A stretch of 64,000 bases of DNA, from positions 53,587 through 117,586 of the forward strand of contig NZ_WMJZ01000009.1 of assembly GCF_009711095.1 (NCBI RefSeq), read 5' to 3'. Source of the stretch: Intestinirhabdus alba (GTDB lineage Bacteria; Pseudomonadota; Gammaproteobacteria; Enterobacterales; Enterobacteriaceae). The number at the start of each line of letters is the position of its first letter. Position 1 is the first letter of the stretch. Of the stretch, positions 41,423 through 53,554 are shown piece after piece. The notes under the pieces were generated by a model that searched no databases, was not told where the DNA came from, and worked only from the letters and a program-made list of their open reading frames with translations. The translations under genes and the position numbers were made by a program.

Positions 41423-41517
41423 TTTAATTTTGAAAATAATGAAGATGTTTTTATCTAATTCATTGTTTTTAAAAGTATATCCAGACGCCTGTGAAGGCGA
41501 CACCTGAAGGAAGCTCC

Positions 41518-42387
41518 ATGAGCGAGAAGTTACAGAAAGTGCTGGCGCGCGCCGGCCACGGCTCCCGCCGTGAAATCGAATCCATTATTGAAGCGGGTCG
41601 CGTCAGCGTTGACGGCAAAATCGCCACGCTCGGCGATCGCGTAGACGTGACGCCGGGGTTGAAAATTCGTATCGACGGCCATCTGGTGTCGGTCAGAGAG
41701 TCGGCGGAGCAGATTTGCCGCGTGCTGGCCTATTACAAACCGGAAGGCGAGCTCTGCACCCGCAATGATCCGGAAGGGCGTCCTACCGTGTTCGATCGCT
41801 TACCCAGGCTGCGCGGCGCGCGCTGGATTGCGGTCGGTCGCCTGGATGTCAACACCTGCGGCCTGCTGCTGTTTACCACCGACGGCGAGCTGGCTAACCG
41901 CCTGATGCATCCGAGCCGCGAAGTTGAGCGCGAATACGCGGTGCGTGTTTTTGGCCAGGTTGACGATGCGAAGCTGCGCGATCTGAGCCGCGGCGTACAG
42001 CTGGAGGATGGACCGGCGGCCTTTAAGACCATTAAGTTCAGCGGCGGCGAAGGTATTAACCAGTGGTATAACGTTACCCTGACCGAAGGGCGCAACCGTG
42101 AAGTGCGTCGCCTGTGGGAAGCGGTGGGCGTCCAGGTCAGCCGGCTGATCCGCGTGCGCTACGGCGATATCCCGCTGCCGAAGGGCCTGCCGCGCGGCGG
42201 CTGGACCGAGCTGGATCTACCGCAGACCAACTATCTGCGCGAACTGGTGGAGCTGCCGCCGGAAACCGCGTCGAAGGTGGCGGTTGAAAAAGATCGCCGC
42301 CGCATGAAGGCCAACCAGATCCGTCGCGCGGTGAAACGTCACAGCCAGCCTGGCGGCGGCCGTCGCGCCGGCGGGCGCAACGGCTGA
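41518..42387 (+). CDS. rluB: 23S rRNA pseudouridine-2605 synthase RluB
   Basis: 289 aa. N-terminal S4 RNA-binding domain ([21 protein letters not shown]), catalytic Asp in [12 protein letters not shown], and a basic Gly/Arg-rich tail ending RRAGGRNG. Modifies U2605 in the peptidyl transferase region. Start at 41518 follows GAAGG and matches the family; upstream ATG at 41491 adds nine unconserved residues. Confidence 0.96.
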   Translation: MSEKLQKVLARAGHGSRREIESIIEAGRVSVDGKIATLGDRVDVTPGLKIRIDGHLVSVRESAEQICRVLAYYKPEGELCTRNDPEGRPTVFDRLPRLRGARWIAVGRLDVNTCGLLLFTTDGELANRLMHPSREVEREYAVRVFGQVDDAKLRDLSRGVQLEDGPAAFKTIKFSGGEGINQWYNVTLTEGRNREVRRLWEAVGVQVSRLIRVRYGDIPLPKGLPRGGWTELDLPQTNYLRELVELPPETASKVAVEKDRRRMKANQIRRAVKRHSQPGGGRRAGGRNG

Positions 42388-42496
42388 CTGCCGGGGCGGG
42401 TCGCGTAAGCGAAGAGTGACATATCATGGCTTCACGCCGTGAAGCTACACGGAAGAGGAAAAGCCATGCTTTTCCTCTTTTTTTAGCCGCTCGTTT

Positions 42497-42581
42497 TAGG
42501 CTGTGTCCTTTAACCGGGCGCGTCCCGCAGGGCTGGGGCCATACTTCCAGCGACGCTCAGAACGCTAAGCGACACAGCCTA
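42497..42581. repeat. 85-bp TIR-bounded repeat at the cobA 3' end
   Basis: Bounded by perfect 11-bp inverted repeats TAGGCTGTGTC and GACACAGCCTA. Its interior (complement) shares GAGCGTCGCTGGA and ATGGCCCCAGCCCTGCGGGA with the element at 63807, as an internally deleted version. Its right end provides the TAG stop of cobA. MITE-like; no coding capacity. Confidence 0.75.
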
Positions 42582-43169
42582 GTAGTCGATGCCCATCTGG
42601 GCCTTCACTCCCGCCTCAAAGGCGTGCTTAATCGGGCGCAGTTCGCTGACCGTGTCCGCCAGCTCAAGGATATCCCGATGGCAGCCGCGGCCGGTGATAA
42701 TCACCGTCTGATGGTGTGGACGCCCCTTCAGAGCCTCGATCACCTCCTCCAGCGGCAGATAATCGTAGGCCACCATATAGGTCAGCTCGTCGAGCAGCAC
42801 CATATCCAGCTGTGGATCGGCCAGCATACGCCTGCCGTGCTCCCATACGGCGCGGCAGGCGGCGGTGTCGGTCTCGCGATTCTGCGTCTCCCAGGTAAAC
42901 CCCGTCGCCATCACCTGAAACTCCACGCCGTGCGGCTCCAGCAGGTTGCGCTCGCCGTTGGGCCAGGTGCCTTTGATAAACTGTACCACGCCCACCCGCC
43001 TGCCGTGCCCGACGGCGCGGGCCGCGGTGCCGAAGGCGGCGGTGGTTTTTCCCTTACCGTTGCCGGTAAAGACGATAATAATGCCGCGCTCATCCTGAGC
43101 CTGGGCGACGCGGGCGTCGACCCGGGCCTTCACCCGCTGCTGACGCTGCTGATGGCGTTCTTCATTCAT
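42579..43169 (-). CDS. cobA: Cob(I)alamin adenosyltransferase
   Basis: Transfers the adenosyl group of ATP to cob(I)alamin (also btuR/cobO). 196 aa, P-loop GNGKGKTT at residues 36-43, DELTYMVAYDYL and the C-terminal ITGRGCHRDILELAD. The last codon TAC is followed by TAG contributed by the 85-bp repeat, yet length equals E. coli. Start overlaps the yciK stop by 4 nt. Confidence 0.96.
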   Translation of the reverse strand: MNEERHQQRQQRVKARVDARVAQAQDERGIIIVFTGNGKGKTTAAFGTAARAVGHGRRVGVVQFIKGTWPNGERNLLEPHGVEFQVMATGFTWETQNRETDTAACRAVWEHGRRMLADPQLDMVLLDELTYMVAYDYLPLEEVIEALKGRPHHQTVIITGRGCHRDILELADTVSELRPIKHAFEAGVKAQMGIDY

Positions 43170-43927
43170 TGGGCGATTCCCGGTTTACGGCCCGGCTGGG
43201 CGTCAAAGGTCATGCCGGTTTTCCGGCGGCTGTCGTCACCCATCAGCCATAGATAGAGCGGCATAATATCGGCGGGAGTTTTCAGCTTTTGCGGGTCTTC
43301 CGTTGGAAAGGCGCTGGCGCGCATGCCGGTCCGCGTGCCTCCCGGATTAATACAGTTAACCCGCAGATGACGATTCTGATATTCGTCCGCCAGCACCTGC
43401 ATCATGCCTTCGGTGGCAAATTTCGAGACGGAATAGGCACCCCAGCCGGCGCGCCCCTGTCGGCCGACGCTGGAGGAGGTGAAGACCAGCGATCCGGAAT
43501 CAGACTTCAGTAATAAAGGAAGCAGCGCCTGGGTGAGCATAAACGTGGCGTTGACATTAACCTGCATGACCTGCTGCCAGACCTGCGGATCCTGCTCGCT
43601 CATGGGGCGAATATCGCCCAGCAGCCCGGCGTTATGTAGTACACCATCGAGGCGCGGATAGTGCGCGGCAACGTTTTGCGCCAGGCGCTGGCACTCGTCG
43701 ACGGTACAGGTAAGCAGGTCCAGGGTAAACCACGATGGTGAATAGCCGCGCTCGTTTTCAATCGCGGCGGCGACCTGGCGCAGCTTCTCTTCGCTACGGC
43801 CCAGTAAAATGACGGTTGCGCCATAGCGGGCGTATGTCTGCGCCGCTTCGCGGCCGATGCCGTCGCTGGCACCGGTGACCAGAATAATGCGATTTTGCAG
43901 AAGATCCTGTTTTGGTTGGTAGTGCAC
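43166..43927 (-). CDS. yciK: Short-chain dehydrogenase/reductase YciK
   Basis: 253 aa SDR: cofactor loop VTGASDGIGREAA, NAG motif in LHNAGLLGD, catalytic SSSVGRQGRAGWGAYSVSKF with YxxxK. Substrate unknown. GTG start at 43927 gives VHYQPKQDLLQNR as in E. coli. Operon with cobA. Confidence 0.94.
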   Translation of the reverse strand: MHYQPKQDLLQNRIILVTGASDGIGREAAQTYARYGATVILLGRSEEKLRQVAAAIENERGYSPSWFTLDLLTCTVDECQRLAQNVAAHYPRLDGVLHNAGLLGDIRPMSEQDPQVWQQVMQVNVNATFMLTQALLPLLLKSDSGSLVFTSSSVGRQGRAGWGAYSVSKFATEGMMQVLADEYQNRHLRVNCINPGGTRTGMRASAFPTEDPQKLKTPADIMPLYLWLMGDDSRRKTGMTFDAQPGRKPGIAQ

Positions 43928-44158
43928 GGCTACTCCTCGGCGACGCTCTGGGCCACCCTGCCTGTGGTTATCATAATGAACTTTCGGGTTTATGCCTGAA
44001 ACACCGTTTTTTTTCAATCGGCCAACGGACATAACGTTATAAAATGGCGACTTTGTCATCTTTTCCGCCGATCCGCTGCCGCGTTAATGGGGCGAGACGG
44101 GTCATTGCGCCTGATGTACACTGAGCCGATATGATGCTGTTTAACCAAGGTGGGATGC

Positions 44159-45205
44159 GTGAATTTGTTGTTTGAATATGGGTTGTTTTTAGCAAAAATT
44201 GTCACCGTCGTGCTGGCGATCGTCGTGATTGTCGTAACGCTCGTTAACGTTGCTCAGCGCAAGCGTCAGCGCGGCGAGCTGCGGGTGACGAATCTTAGCG
44301 AACACTATAAAGAGATGAAGGATGAGCTGACGCTGTCGCTGCTTGACGCGCATCAGCAGAAGCTCTGGCACAAGGCCCAAAAAAAGCAGCATAAGCAGGA
44401 GGCAAAGGCGGCTAAAGCCAGGGCGAAGCGGGGGGAACCTGAACCCACCGACAAGCCCCGCGTCTGGGTGCTGGATTTCAACGGCAGCATGGACGCCCAT
44501 CAAACCGGCGCGCTGCGCGAAGAGGTGACGGCGGTGCTGGCGGTGGCCCGTCCGCAGGATCAGGTGGTGCTGCGGCTGGAAAGCCCCGGCGGCGTGGTAC
44601 ATGGCTACGGTCTTGCCGCTTCGCAGCTGCAGCGGCTGCGCGATAAAAACATCCCGCTGACCGTCACGGTGGATAAAGTGGCCGCCAGCGGCGGCTATAT
44701 GATGGCCTGCGTGGCGGATAAAATCGTCTCCGCGCCCTTTGCGATTATTGGCTCAATTGGCGTGGTGGCGCAGATCCCGAACTTTAACCGTTTTCTGAAG
44801 AGCAAGGATATTGATATCGAGCTGCATACCGCCGGCCAGTATAAGCGGACCCTGACGCTGCTTGGGGAGAATACCGAAGAGGGGCGGCAGAAGTTTCGCG
44901 AAGATCTGAACGAAACCCACGCGCTGTTTAAAGACTTTGTTCAGCGGATGCGTCCGGGACTGGACGTTGACCAGGTGGCGACCGGCGAGCACTGGTACGG
45001 CCAGCAGGCGCTGGAAAAAGGCCTGGTGGACGAAGTTAACACCAGCGATGAGGTGATTCTCGGCCTGATGGAAGGGCGAGAAGTGCTGAACGTACGCTTT
45101 ATGCAGCGTAAAAAGCTGATGGATCGTTTTACCGGCAGCGCCGCGGAGTCGGCCGATCGTCTGCTGCTGCGCTGGTGGCAGCGCGGGCAGAAGCCGCTGC
45201 TGTAA
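44159..45205 (+). CDS. sohB: Inner membrane peptidase SohB (S49 family)
   Basis: 348 aa. N-terminal membrane segment (residues ~5-30), then a charged coiled segment and an S49/SppA-like domain with nucleophile Ser in VAASGGYMMACVAD. GTG start at 44159 with AAGGTGGG upstream gives VNLLFEYGLFLAK, as in E. coli. Cellular substrates are not defined. Convergent with yciN. Confidence 0.95.
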   Translation: MNLLFEYGLFLAKIVTVVLAIVVIVVTLVNVAQRKRQRGELRVTNLSEHYKEMKDELTLSLLDAHQQKLWHKAQKKQHKQEAKAAKARAKRGEPEPTDKPRVWVLDFNGSMDAHQTGALREEVTAVLAVARPQDQVVLRLESPGGVVHGYGLAASQLQRLRDKNIPLTVTVDKVAASGGYMMACVADKIVSAPFAIIGSIGVVAQIPNFNRFLKSKDIDIELHTAGQYKRTLTLLGENTEEGRQKFREDLNETHALFKDFVQRMRPGLDVDQVATGEHWYGQQALEKGLVDEVNTSDEVILGLMEGREVLNVRFMQRKKLMDRFTGSAAESADRLLLRWWQRGQKPLL

Positions 45206-45270
45206 CCTGCCGGCGGCGGAGTTAAGCGCCGACAGTCAGCGCCGCAGAGGGCGGCGCCCCGGCAGTAATA

Positions 45271-45297
45271 AAACGCGAGGCACAGGCCTCGCGTTTT
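45271..45297. terminator. Bidirectional sohB/yciN terminator
   Basis: AAACGCGAGG/CCTCGCGTTT stem with 6-nt loop, A-run on one side and T-run on the other, between convergent genes. Confidence 0.85.
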
Positions 45298-45300
45298 GCG

Positions 45301-45552
45301 TTAATCGATAAGGTGATATTTTTCAGAAAGCACGTGGGCCAGATGTTTAAACATATTAAACACCGCGGTGCTTTTCGGCGTAGGCAGGCCCTGCTCGTCT
45401 AAAAAGTAATCGCCGCTGAAGACCAGCACGCCGTTTCGCTGCGTCACGCCGGTGGCGACAATCCCCGCCATGGTGTCTTCATGCTCACGAATGATTTTAT
45501 TCGCTTCAGCCAGCAGCGTTTCACGATCGATAGGTTGCGTATTTTTTTGCAT
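45301..45552 (-). CDS. yciN: Small protein YciN (DUF2498)
   Basis: 83 aa, same length as E. coli YciN ([34 protein letters not shown]). Soluble and conserved; no known function. Confidence 0.94.
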   Translation of the reverse strand: MQKNTQPIDRETLLAEANKIIREHEDTMAGIVATGVTQRNGVLVFSGDYFLDEQGLPTPKSTAVFNMFKHLAHVLSEKYHLID

Positions 45553-45948
45553 TATTTACTCCTTAAACAAGGACATTAGTCTACGCCGGGCGTCGTTAAT
45601 GGGCAAATATTCCCTGACCGGAAACAGGGGCTTAGCTGGTTGAGTTCACTGGCGCGTTTTGTTTTTGCATGCTAATAAAGTTGCGTAACGAATTTTATCA
45701 GGTACAGTGTGACGCTTTCGTCAATCCGGCAACAGAATTGCTTGACATTCAATCGGATTTCCGTCGTGCTATAGCACATGTAGGCTAAAAAGCCTGTTAA
45801 CTCAGTCACCTGACTATTTCGTGCACAGAGTTTAAACATGGGGTTGATATCCGCAGATGCAGAGACCATATTCGGTGTCTCTTCGCCAATGGAAGGTGAA
45901 TCAACGCGCGACGTATTCCTGGAAGAATCAAATTAGGTAAAGGTGAAT
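45553..45948. other. yciN-topA divergent promoter region
   Basis: About 400 bp without a gene. A consensus -35 TTGACA lies at 45742-45747, but no hexamer at ideal spacing is convincing (TGCTAT at 45767 is 19 bp away). topA has several supercoiling- and heat-responsive promoters in E. coli; they cannot be resolved here. Confidence 0.45.
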
Positions 45949-48546
45949 ATGGGTAAAGCTCTTGTCATCGTTGAGTCCCCGGCAAAAGCCAAAACGATCA
46001 ACAAGTATCTGGGTAGCGACTACGTGGTTAAATCCAGCGTCGGTCATATCCGCGATCTGCCGACCAGTGGCTCAACCGCTAAAAAGAGCGCCGACTCTAC
46101 CTCCACCAAAACGGCTAAAAAGCCTAAAAAGGATGAACGGGGCGCGCTCGTCAATCGTATGGGTGTCGATCCGTGGCATGACTGGGAGGCCCATTATGAG
46201 GTGCTGCCCGGCAAAGAGAAGGTCGTCTCTGAATTAAAACAACTGGCTGAAAAAGCCGACCACATCTATCTCGCTACCGACCTTGACCGCGAAGGGGAAG
46301 CCATTGCCTGGCACCTGCGGGAAGTGATCGGCGGCGACAGCGAGCGCTATAGCCGCGTGGTATTTAACGAAATTACTAAGAATGCGATTCGCCAGGCGTT
46401 TGAAAAGCCGGGCGAGCTGAATATCGACAGGGTGAACGCCCAGCAGGCGCGCCGCTTTATGGACCGCGTTGTGGGCTATATGGTGTCGCCGCTGCTGTGG
46501 AAAAAAATCGCCCGCGGCCTCTCCGCAGGGCGCGTGCAGTCCGTGGCCGTCCGTCTGGTGGTGGAGCGCGAGCGCGAAATAAAGGCGTTTGTTCCGGAGG
46601 AGTTTTGGGAAATCGACGCCAGCACCAGTACGCCCGCCGGCGAGCCGCTGTCTCTGCAGGTGACGCACCAGAACGATAAGCCCTTCCGGCCGGTTAGCCG
46701 TGAGCAGACGCTGGCGGCGGTAAGCCTGCTGGAAAAAGCGCGCTACAGCGTGCTGGATCGCGAAGATAAACCGACCAGTAGTCGCCCCGGTGCGCCGTTT
46801 ATCACCTCCACGCTGCAGCAGGCGGCGAGCACTCGCCTTGGCTTTGGCGTGAAAAAAACCATGATGATGGCGCAGCGTCTGTACGAGGCGGGTTACATCA
46901 CCTACATGCGTACCGACTCCACTAACCTGAGCCAGGACGCGGTGAACATGGTGCGCGGCTATATTGGCGATAATTTCGGGCAGAAATATCTGCCGGAAAG
47001 TCCGAATCAGTACGCCAGCAAAGAGAACTCTCAGGAAGCGCACGAAGCGATTCGTCCTTCCGATGTCTCCGTTATGGCTGAAGCGCTGAAAGATATGGAA
47101 GCCGATGCGCAGAAGCTGTATCAGCTGATCTGGCGTCAGTTCGTCGCCTGTCAGATGATGCCCGCTCTGTATGATTCCACCACGCTGACCGTCGGTGCCG
47201 GGGAGTTCCGCCTGAAGGCGCGCGGGCGCATTCTGCGCTTTGACGGCTGGACGAAGGTGATGCCCGCGCTGCGCAAGGGCGATGAAGACCGCACGCTGCC
47301 CGCCGTCAATAAAGGCGACGAGCTGACGCTGCTGGAGCTTATTCCTGCGCAGCACTTTACCAAGCCGCCGGCGCGCTTCAGCGAGGCATCGCTGGTCAAA
47401 GAGCTTGAGAAGCGCGGTATCGGTCGGCCTTCCACCTATGCGTCGATCATTTCAACGATTCAGGATCGCGGCTATGTGCGCGTGGAAAACCGTCGTTTCT
47501 ACGCGGAGAAGATGGGCGAAATCGTCACCGATCGGCTGGAAGAAAACTTCCGTGAGCTGATGAACTACGACTTTACCGCGCAGATGGAAAACAGCCTTGA
47601 CCAGGTGGCGAATCATGAAGCCGAATGGAAAGGCGTGCTTGATAACTTCTTCAGCGACTTTACCGCGCAGCTGGATAAAGCCGAAAAAGATCCGCAAGAG
47701 GGCGGAATGCGTCCGAACCAGATGGTGCTGACCAGCATCGACTGCCCGACCTGCGGGCGCAAAATGGGTATTCGCACCGCCAGTACCGGGGTTTTTCTCG
47801 GCTGTTCCGGCTATGCGCTGTCGCCTAAAGAGCGCTGCAAAACCACCATTAACCTGGTGCCGGAAAACGAAGTGCTGAACGTGCTGGAGGGCGAAGATGC
47901 AGAGACTAACGCCCTGCGTGCAAAACGTCGCTGCCAGAAATGCGGCACGGCAATGGACAGCTATCTGATCGATCCAAAACGCAAGCTGCACGTCTGCGGT
48001 AATAACCCAACCTGCGACGGCTACGAGATCGAAGAGGGCGAATTCCGCATCAAGGGCTACGATGGTCCGGTTGTTGAATGTGAGAAATGCGGTTCTGAAA
48101 TGCACCTGAAAATGGGGCGTTTCGGCAAGTACATGGCCTGCACCAACGACGAGTGCAAGAACACCCGCAAGATCCTGCGCAACGGTGAAGTTGCGCCGCC
48201 GAAAGAGGACCCGGTGCCGCTGCCGGAACTGCCGTGCGAGAAGTCAGACGCTTATTTCGTACTGCGCGACGGCGCGGCCGGCGTGTTCCTTGCGGCCAAT
48301 ACTTTCCCGAAATCCCGCGAAACCCGCGCGCCGCTGGTGGAGGAGCTGTACCGCTTCCGCGATCGCCTGCCGGAAAAACTGCGCTATCTGGCCGATGCGC
48401 CACAGCAGGACCCGCAGGGTAATAAAACGCTGGTTCGCTTTAGCCGTAAAACTAAGCAGCAGTATGTTTCTGCTGAAAAAGAGGGAAAAGCCACCGGCTG
48501 GTCGGCCTTCTTCGTTGACGGCAAATGGGTGGAAGGCAAGAAGTAG
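45949..48546 (+). CDS. topA: DNA topoisomerase I
   Basis: Type IA topoisomerase that relaxes negative supercoils. 865 aa. Toprim domain at the N-terminus ([25 protein letters not shown]), active-site Tyr near 319 in [14 protein letters not shown], and C-terminal zinc ribbons ([27 protein letters not shown]). Start at 45949 preceded by AAAGGTGA. Confidence 0.98.
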   Translation: MGKALVIVESPAKAKTINKYLGSDYVVKSSVGHIRDLPTSGSTAKKSADSTSTKTAKKPKKDERGALVNRMGVDPWHDWEAHYEVLPGKEKVVSELKQLAEKADHIYLATDLDREGEAIAWHLREVIGGDSERYSRVVFNEITKNAIRQAFEKPGELNIDRVNAQQARRFMDRVVGYMVSPLLWKKIARGLSAGRVQSVAVRLVVEREREIKAFVPEEFWEIDASTSTPAGEPLSLQVTHQNDKPFRPVSREQTLAAVSLLEKARYSVLDREDKPTSSRPGAPFITSTLQQAASTRLGFGVKKTMMMAQRLYEAGYITYMRTDSTNLSQDAVNMVRGYIGDNFGQKYLPESPNQYASKENSQEAHEAIRPSDVSVMAEALKDMEADAQKLYQLIWRQFVACQMMPALYDSTTLTVGAGEFRLKARGRILRFDGWTKVMPALRKGDEDRTLPAVNKGDELTLLELIPAQHFTKPPARFSEASLVKELEKRGIGRPSTYASIISTIQDRGYVRVENRRFYAEKMGEIVTDRLEENFRELMNYDFTAQMENSLDQVANHEAEWKGVLDNFFSDFTAQLDKAEKDPQEGGMRPNQMVLTSIDCPTCGRKMGIRTASTGVFLGCSGYALSPKERCKTTINLVPENEVLNVLEGEDAETNALRAKRRCQKCGTAMDSYLIDPKRKLHVCGNNPTCDGYEIEEGEFRIKGYDGPVVECEKCGSEMHLKMGRFGKYMACTNDECKNTRKILRNGEVAPPKEDPVPLPELPCEKSDAYFVLRDGAAGVFLAANTFPKSRETRAPLVEELYRFRDRLPEKLRYLADAPQQDPQGNKTLVRFSRKTKQQYVSAEKEGKATGWSAFFVDGKWVEGKK

Positions 48547-48570
48547 CGCTTATCCCCGGAAGGTGCTGAG

Positions 48571-48596
48571 AGGGTCGCGTATGCGGCCCTTTTTTT
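48571..48596 (+). terminator. Terminator of topA
   Basis: AGGGTCGC/GCGGCCCT stem (one GU pair) with GTAT loop and seven T. Confidence 0.85.
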
Positions 48597-48599
48597 ACG

Positions 48600-48724
48600 G
48601 CGTCGGCAACCTCCGCAAGCGATGAGGGAGGGCTGCGCCCTTGCCTGAGAGGGACGATGCCTGTACGAAGCGATCAAGGCTCCGGGCTGAACGCCGGAGG
48701 AACCGGCTTCAGTCCCGGTTTTTT
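48600..48724 (+). ncRNA. Candidate structured RNA between topA and cysB
   Basis: After the topA terminator a second structured stretch follows: GGGCTGCGCCC, GCCT...AGGC pairing, CTCCGG-GCTGAACG-CCGGAG, and a final terminator AACCGG-CTTCAGTC-CCGGTT with six T at 48719-48724. A terminator 125 bp past another, with no gene between, suggests a small RNA. No promoter is clear and no known family recognised. Confidence 0.35.
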
Positions 48725-49890
<1,166 letters not shown>

Positions 49891-50035
49891 CTCCGTCCGC
49901 CCGTCGCCCTGAATAAAACCCGCTTCATCGGTTTTTATCTTCAGCGCGGGGCGGAGAGATCTGAAGGTTATAAACCGGCAAAAACGGTATCGAAGCCTGG
50001 ATGGATTCGGTGGGTTGAAAGAAAAGGATGCTTCA

Positions 50036-50515
50036 ATGTACAGGGCGTGGGCTATTTCTGGCGCAATACTATTATTATGCGCCTGCGACGTGGTTGAAAA
50101 ACGTTATCAGGCTTTCTCTGATATTCCACAGCAGGACAGTGTAAGAAGCTGGCTGCCGGACTTTTTCCCCGAAACCGCCGTTGACATAACGTTTGTCTCC
50201 AACCTGGATATGAATACATTCCATGCCTGTTTCTCGCAGCCTGCTGCCGATAAAAACGATCTTTTAAAAACGGCGTCCAGGGCGACCGCAGAGGGCCTGG
50301 CCTGGCTGAACCAACAAAACGTTAATATCGTGCGGGCGGCATGTTTTCGCTCTGAATATAATAAGTGGGGCGAAGCGCGCGTTGGCTATTATATTGTCGG
50401 TAAGCTCCTGGCAGATAACCGATATTATATTGGCAGCATGGGGGATGAGCAGGCCGAACGTTACTGCACGTCAGGGGCGGTGCGCCGGACCTCTCCACGA
50501 TCGTTGACCGACTAA
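50036..50515 (+). CDS. Putative lipoprotein of unknown function
   Basis: 159 aa from the ATG at 50036, which has AAAAGGAT 8 bp upstream; an in-frame TTG at 50015 is less likely. The N-terminus MYRAWAISGAILLLCACD has a hydrophobic core and lipobox-like LCAC, so the mature protein would start at Cys and be membrane-anchored. Two further Cys pairs could form disulfides. I recognise no family. It occupies the cysB-acnA gap, where K-12 has ymiA and yciX, which are absent. Codon use looks less biased than its neighbours (AT-rich third positions), a possible sign of acquisition. Confidence 0.75.
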   Translation: MYRAWAISGAILLLCACDVVEKRYQAFSDIPQQDSVRSWLPDFFPETAVDITFVSNLDMNTFHACFSQPAADKNDLLKTASRATAEGLAWLNQQNVNIVRAACFRSEYNKWGEARVGYYIVGKLLADNRYYIGSMGDEQAERYCTSGAVRRTSPRSLTD

Positions 50516-50835
50516 AGCGCTGTCTGAAAATCCGCTGTAATACCCGACCCGCTCCCGCCTGGAAAGGCTGAAGCGCTTAACGGCGCAAATGGCAACCTCT
50601 TTCTTACTTCCCTGGACTCGCCCCAAAAAAGAGCCTTATTCATGGCTGACCGGCTACTGCGGGGGAAACACGTGCTTTTTATGCCTCTGACCGGGCGCGT
50701 AGTCACCTCAGAACCGCAGGTTTTTCCTCTTTTATCAATTTGGGTTGTTATCAAAACGTTGCATTATCTTTGTGTTATCTTTAATGCTAACCCTGAAGAG
50801 ATTCCGGGTATCACACCCGTTATGAAGGAGGAGCT
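50516..50835. other. acnA upstream region
   Basis: No gene seen. Spaced GTTATC, GTTGC and GTTATC words at 50746-50780 resemble ArcA direct-repeat sites, and acnA is ArcA-repressed in E. coli; suggestive only. TAATGC near 50782 could be a -10. Confidence 0.4.
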
Positions 50836-53511
50836 ATGTCGTCAACCCTACGAGAGTCCAGTAAGGACACGCTGCAGGCCAAAGATAAAACCTGGTATTA
50901 TTACAGTCTGCCGCGGGCGGCTAAAACCCTGGGCGATATCACCCGTCTTCCCAAGTCGCTGAAAGTCTTACTGGAAAATCTGCTGCGCTGGCAGGATGGC
51001 GATTCCGTGACCGAAGACGATATTCAGGCGCTGGCGGACTGGCTGAAAAATGCCCATGCCGATCGTGAGATAGGCTGGCGTCCCGCCCGTGTGCTGATGC
51101 AGGATTTTACCGGCGTGCCGGCGGTGGTCGATCTGGCCGCTATGCGCGAGGCGGTAAAACGGCTCGGCGGCGATACGGCAAAAGTTAACCCCCTGTCGCC
51201 GGTGGATCTGGTGATTGACCACTCGGTCACCGTCGATCGCTTTGGCGATGATGACGCCTTTGAAGAAAACGTGCGCCTGGAGATGGAGCGCAACCATGAG
51301 CGCTACCAGTTTTTGAAATGGGGACAGCAGGCGTTCAGCCGCTTCAGCGTGGTGCCGCCGGGCACCGGGATCTGCCATCAGGTCAACCTTGAATATCTCG
51401 GCAAGGCGGTCTGGAGCGAACTGCAGGAGGGCGAATGGCTTGCTTATCCGGATACGCTGGTTGGAACCGATTCTCATACCACCATGATTAACGGCCTGGG
51501 AGTGCTTGGCTGGGGCGTGGGGGGAATTGAAGCGGAAGCCGCAATGCTGGGGCAGCCGGTGTCGATGCTGATCCCCGACGTGGTGGGCTTTAAGCTGACC
51601 GGCAGACTCAACGAAGGGATCACCGCAACCGACCTGGTGCTGACCGTCACCCAGATGCTGCGTAAGCACGGCGTGGTGGGGAAATTTGTTGAATTCTACG
51701 GCGACGGTCTGGATTCGCTGCCGCTGGCGGATCGTGCCACCATCGCCAACATGGCCCCCGAGTATGGTGCTACCTGCGGCTTTTTCCCCATTGATGATAT
51801 CACCCTCGACTACATGCGCCTGAGCGGGCGCAGCGAAGAGCAGGTGGCGCTGGTGGAAGCCTACGCCAAAGCGCAGGGAATGTGGCGTCAGCCGGGCGAT
51901 GAGCCGGTGTTTACCAGCACCTTAGCGCTCAACATGGCCGAGGTTGAGGCCAGCGTCGCCGGGCCGAAGCGCCCTCAGGATCGTGTAGCGCTGGGCGATG
52001 TGCCAAAAGCTTTCGCCGCCAGCAGCGAGCTGGAGCTGAACACGGCGCAAAAAGATCGTCTGCCCGTCGATTATGTTATGAACGGGCATCAATATCAGCT
52101 GCCGGACGGCGCGGTGGTTATCGCCGCGATTACCTCCTGCACTAACACCTCAAATCCCAGCGTGCTGATGGCGGCCGGCCTGCTGGCCAAAAAAGCCGTT
52201 ACCCTGGGGCTGAAGCGTCAGCCCTGGGTGAAAGCCTCGCTGGCCCCCGGCTCGAAGGTGGTTTCTGACTACCTGGCGCGGGCAAAGCTGACGCCCTATC
52301 TCGATGAGCTGGGCTTTAACCTGGTCGGCTATGGCTGCACTACCTGTATTGGCAACTCTGGTCCGCTGCCTGAGCCTGTTGAAACCGCCATCAAAAAGGG
52401 TGACCTGACGGTCGGCGCGGTGCTTTCCGGCAACCGTAACTTTGAGGGGCGCATCCATCCCCTGGTAAAAACCAACTGGCTGGCCTCGCCGCCGCTGGTG
52501 GTGGCCTATGCGCTGGCGGGCAACATGAATATCAACCTGGCGACCGAGCCGCTGGGACACGATCGTAAGGGCGAGCCGGTCTGGCTGAAGGATATCTGGC
52601 CGTCGTCGGAGGAAATTGCCCAGGCCGTTGAGCAGGTCACTACCGCGATGTTCCGTAAAGAGTACGCGGAGGTGTTTGCAGGAACCGGGGAGTGGAAGGC
52701 GATAGAGGTTGAGCAGTCCGATACTTACGGCTGGCAGGATGATTCAACCTATATTCGCCTGTCGCCCTTTTTTGACGGTATGCTGGCGCAGCCTTCGCCG
52801 GTGGAGGATATTCACGGCGCGCGGGTTCTGGCGATGCTTGGCGATTCCGTTACCACCGACCACATCTCTCCGGCGGGGAGCATCAAGGCCGACAGCCCGG
52901 CGGGGCGCTACCTGCAGAGTCACGGCGTGGAGCGTGGAGATTTTAACTCCTATGGTTCAAGGCGCGGCAACCACGAGGTAATGATGCGCGGCACCTTCGC
53001 CAACATCCGCATCCGCAATGAGATGGTGCCCGGCGTGGAGGGAGGCATGACGCGCCACCTGCCGGGCGTCGAGGTGATGTCCATCTATGACGCGGCCATG
53101 CGCTATGGTCAGGAAAACGTCCCGCTAGCGGTGATTGCCGGTAAAGAGTATGGCTCCGGCTCCAGCCGCGACTGGGCGGCGAAAGGTCCCCGGCTGCTGG
53201 GAATTCGCGTGGTGATTGCTGAATCTTTCGAACGTATTCATCGCTCGAACCTGATTGGGATGGGGATTTTGCCGCTGGAGTTTCCGCAGGGGGTGACGCG
53301 CAAAACGCTGGGGCTGACGGGAGAGGAGAGAATTGATGTTGCCGGACTGCAGGCCCTGACGCCGGGAGCCGTAGTTCCGGTCAGCCTGACGCGCCCGGAC
53401 GGCAGTAAAGAAGTGGTAGCGTGCCGCTGCCGCATCGATACCGCGACGGAGTTAACCTACTATCAGAACGACGGCATTTTGCACTATGTAATTCGTAACA
53501 TGCTTAAATAG
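50836..53511 (+). CDS. acnA: Aconitate hydratase A
   Basis: Stress and stationary-phase aconitase of the TCA cycle. 891 aa. [4Fe-4S] Cys435 in TSCTNTSN and the pair in [10 protein letters not shown]; swivel domain at the C-terminus ([31 protein letters not shown]). AAGGAGGAG ribosome site just upstream. Confidence 0.98.
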   Translation: MSSTLRESSKDTLQAKDKTWYYYSLPRAAKTLGDITRLPKSLKVLLENLLRWQDGDSVTEDDIQALADWLKNAHADREIGWRPARVLMQDFTGVPAVVDLAAMREAVKRLGGDTAKVNPLSPVDLVIDHSVTVDRFGDDDAFEENVRLEMERNHERYQFLKWGQQAFSRFSVVPPGTGICHQVNLEYLGKAVWSELQEGEWLAYPDTLVGTDSHTTMINGLGVLGWGVGGIEAEAAMLGQPVSMLIPDVVGFKLTGRLNEGITATDLVLTVTQMLRKHGVVGKFVEFYGDGLDSLPLADRATIANMAPEYGATCGFFPIDDITLDYMRLSGRSEEQVALVEAYAKAQGMWRQPGDEPVFTSTLALNMAEVEASVAGPKRPQDRVALGDVPKAFAASSELELNTAQKDRLPVDYVMNGHQYQLPDGAVVIAAITSCTNTSNPSVLMAAGLLAKKAVTLGLKRQPWVKASLAPGSKVVSDYLARAKLTPYLDELGFNLVGYGCTTCIGNSGPLPEPVETAIKKGDLTVGAVLSGNRNFEGRIHPLVKTNWLASPPLVVAYALAGNMNINLATEPLGHDRKGEPVWLKDIWPSSEEIAQAVEQVTTAMFRKEYAEVFAGTGEWKAIEVEQSDTYGWQDDSTYIRLSPFFDGMLAQPSPVEDIHGARVLAMLGDSVTTDHISPAGSIKADSPAGRYLQSHGVERGDFNSYGSRRGNHEVMMRGTFANIRIRNEMVPGVEGGMTRHLPGVEVMSIYDAAMRYGQENVPLAVIAGKEYGSGSSRDWAAKGPRLLGIRVVIAESFERIHRSNLIGMGILPLEFPQGVTRKTLGLTGEERIDVAGLQALTPGAVVPVSLTRPDGSKEVVACRCRIDTATELTYYQNDGILHYVIRNMLK

Positions 53512-53518
53512 CCCCCGC

Positions 53519-53546
53519 GGCCGGATGAGGCAGCCTCATCCGGCCT
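53519..53546. terminator. acnA/ribA intergenic hairpin
   Basis: GGCCGGATGAGGC pairs with GCCTCATCCGGCC, a REP-like GC stem of 13 bp between convergent genes. No T-run; could be a terminator or REP unit. Confidence 0.6.
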
Positions 53547-53554
53547 GGTCCGGG

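Noticed and set aside
48600..48724. Riboswitch for cysB or a thiamine-type aptamer (GCCTGAGAGGG)
   Set aside because: The remaining TPP core motifs are absent, and the terminator lies well before cysB, so a generic candidate RNA is the most that can be claimed.
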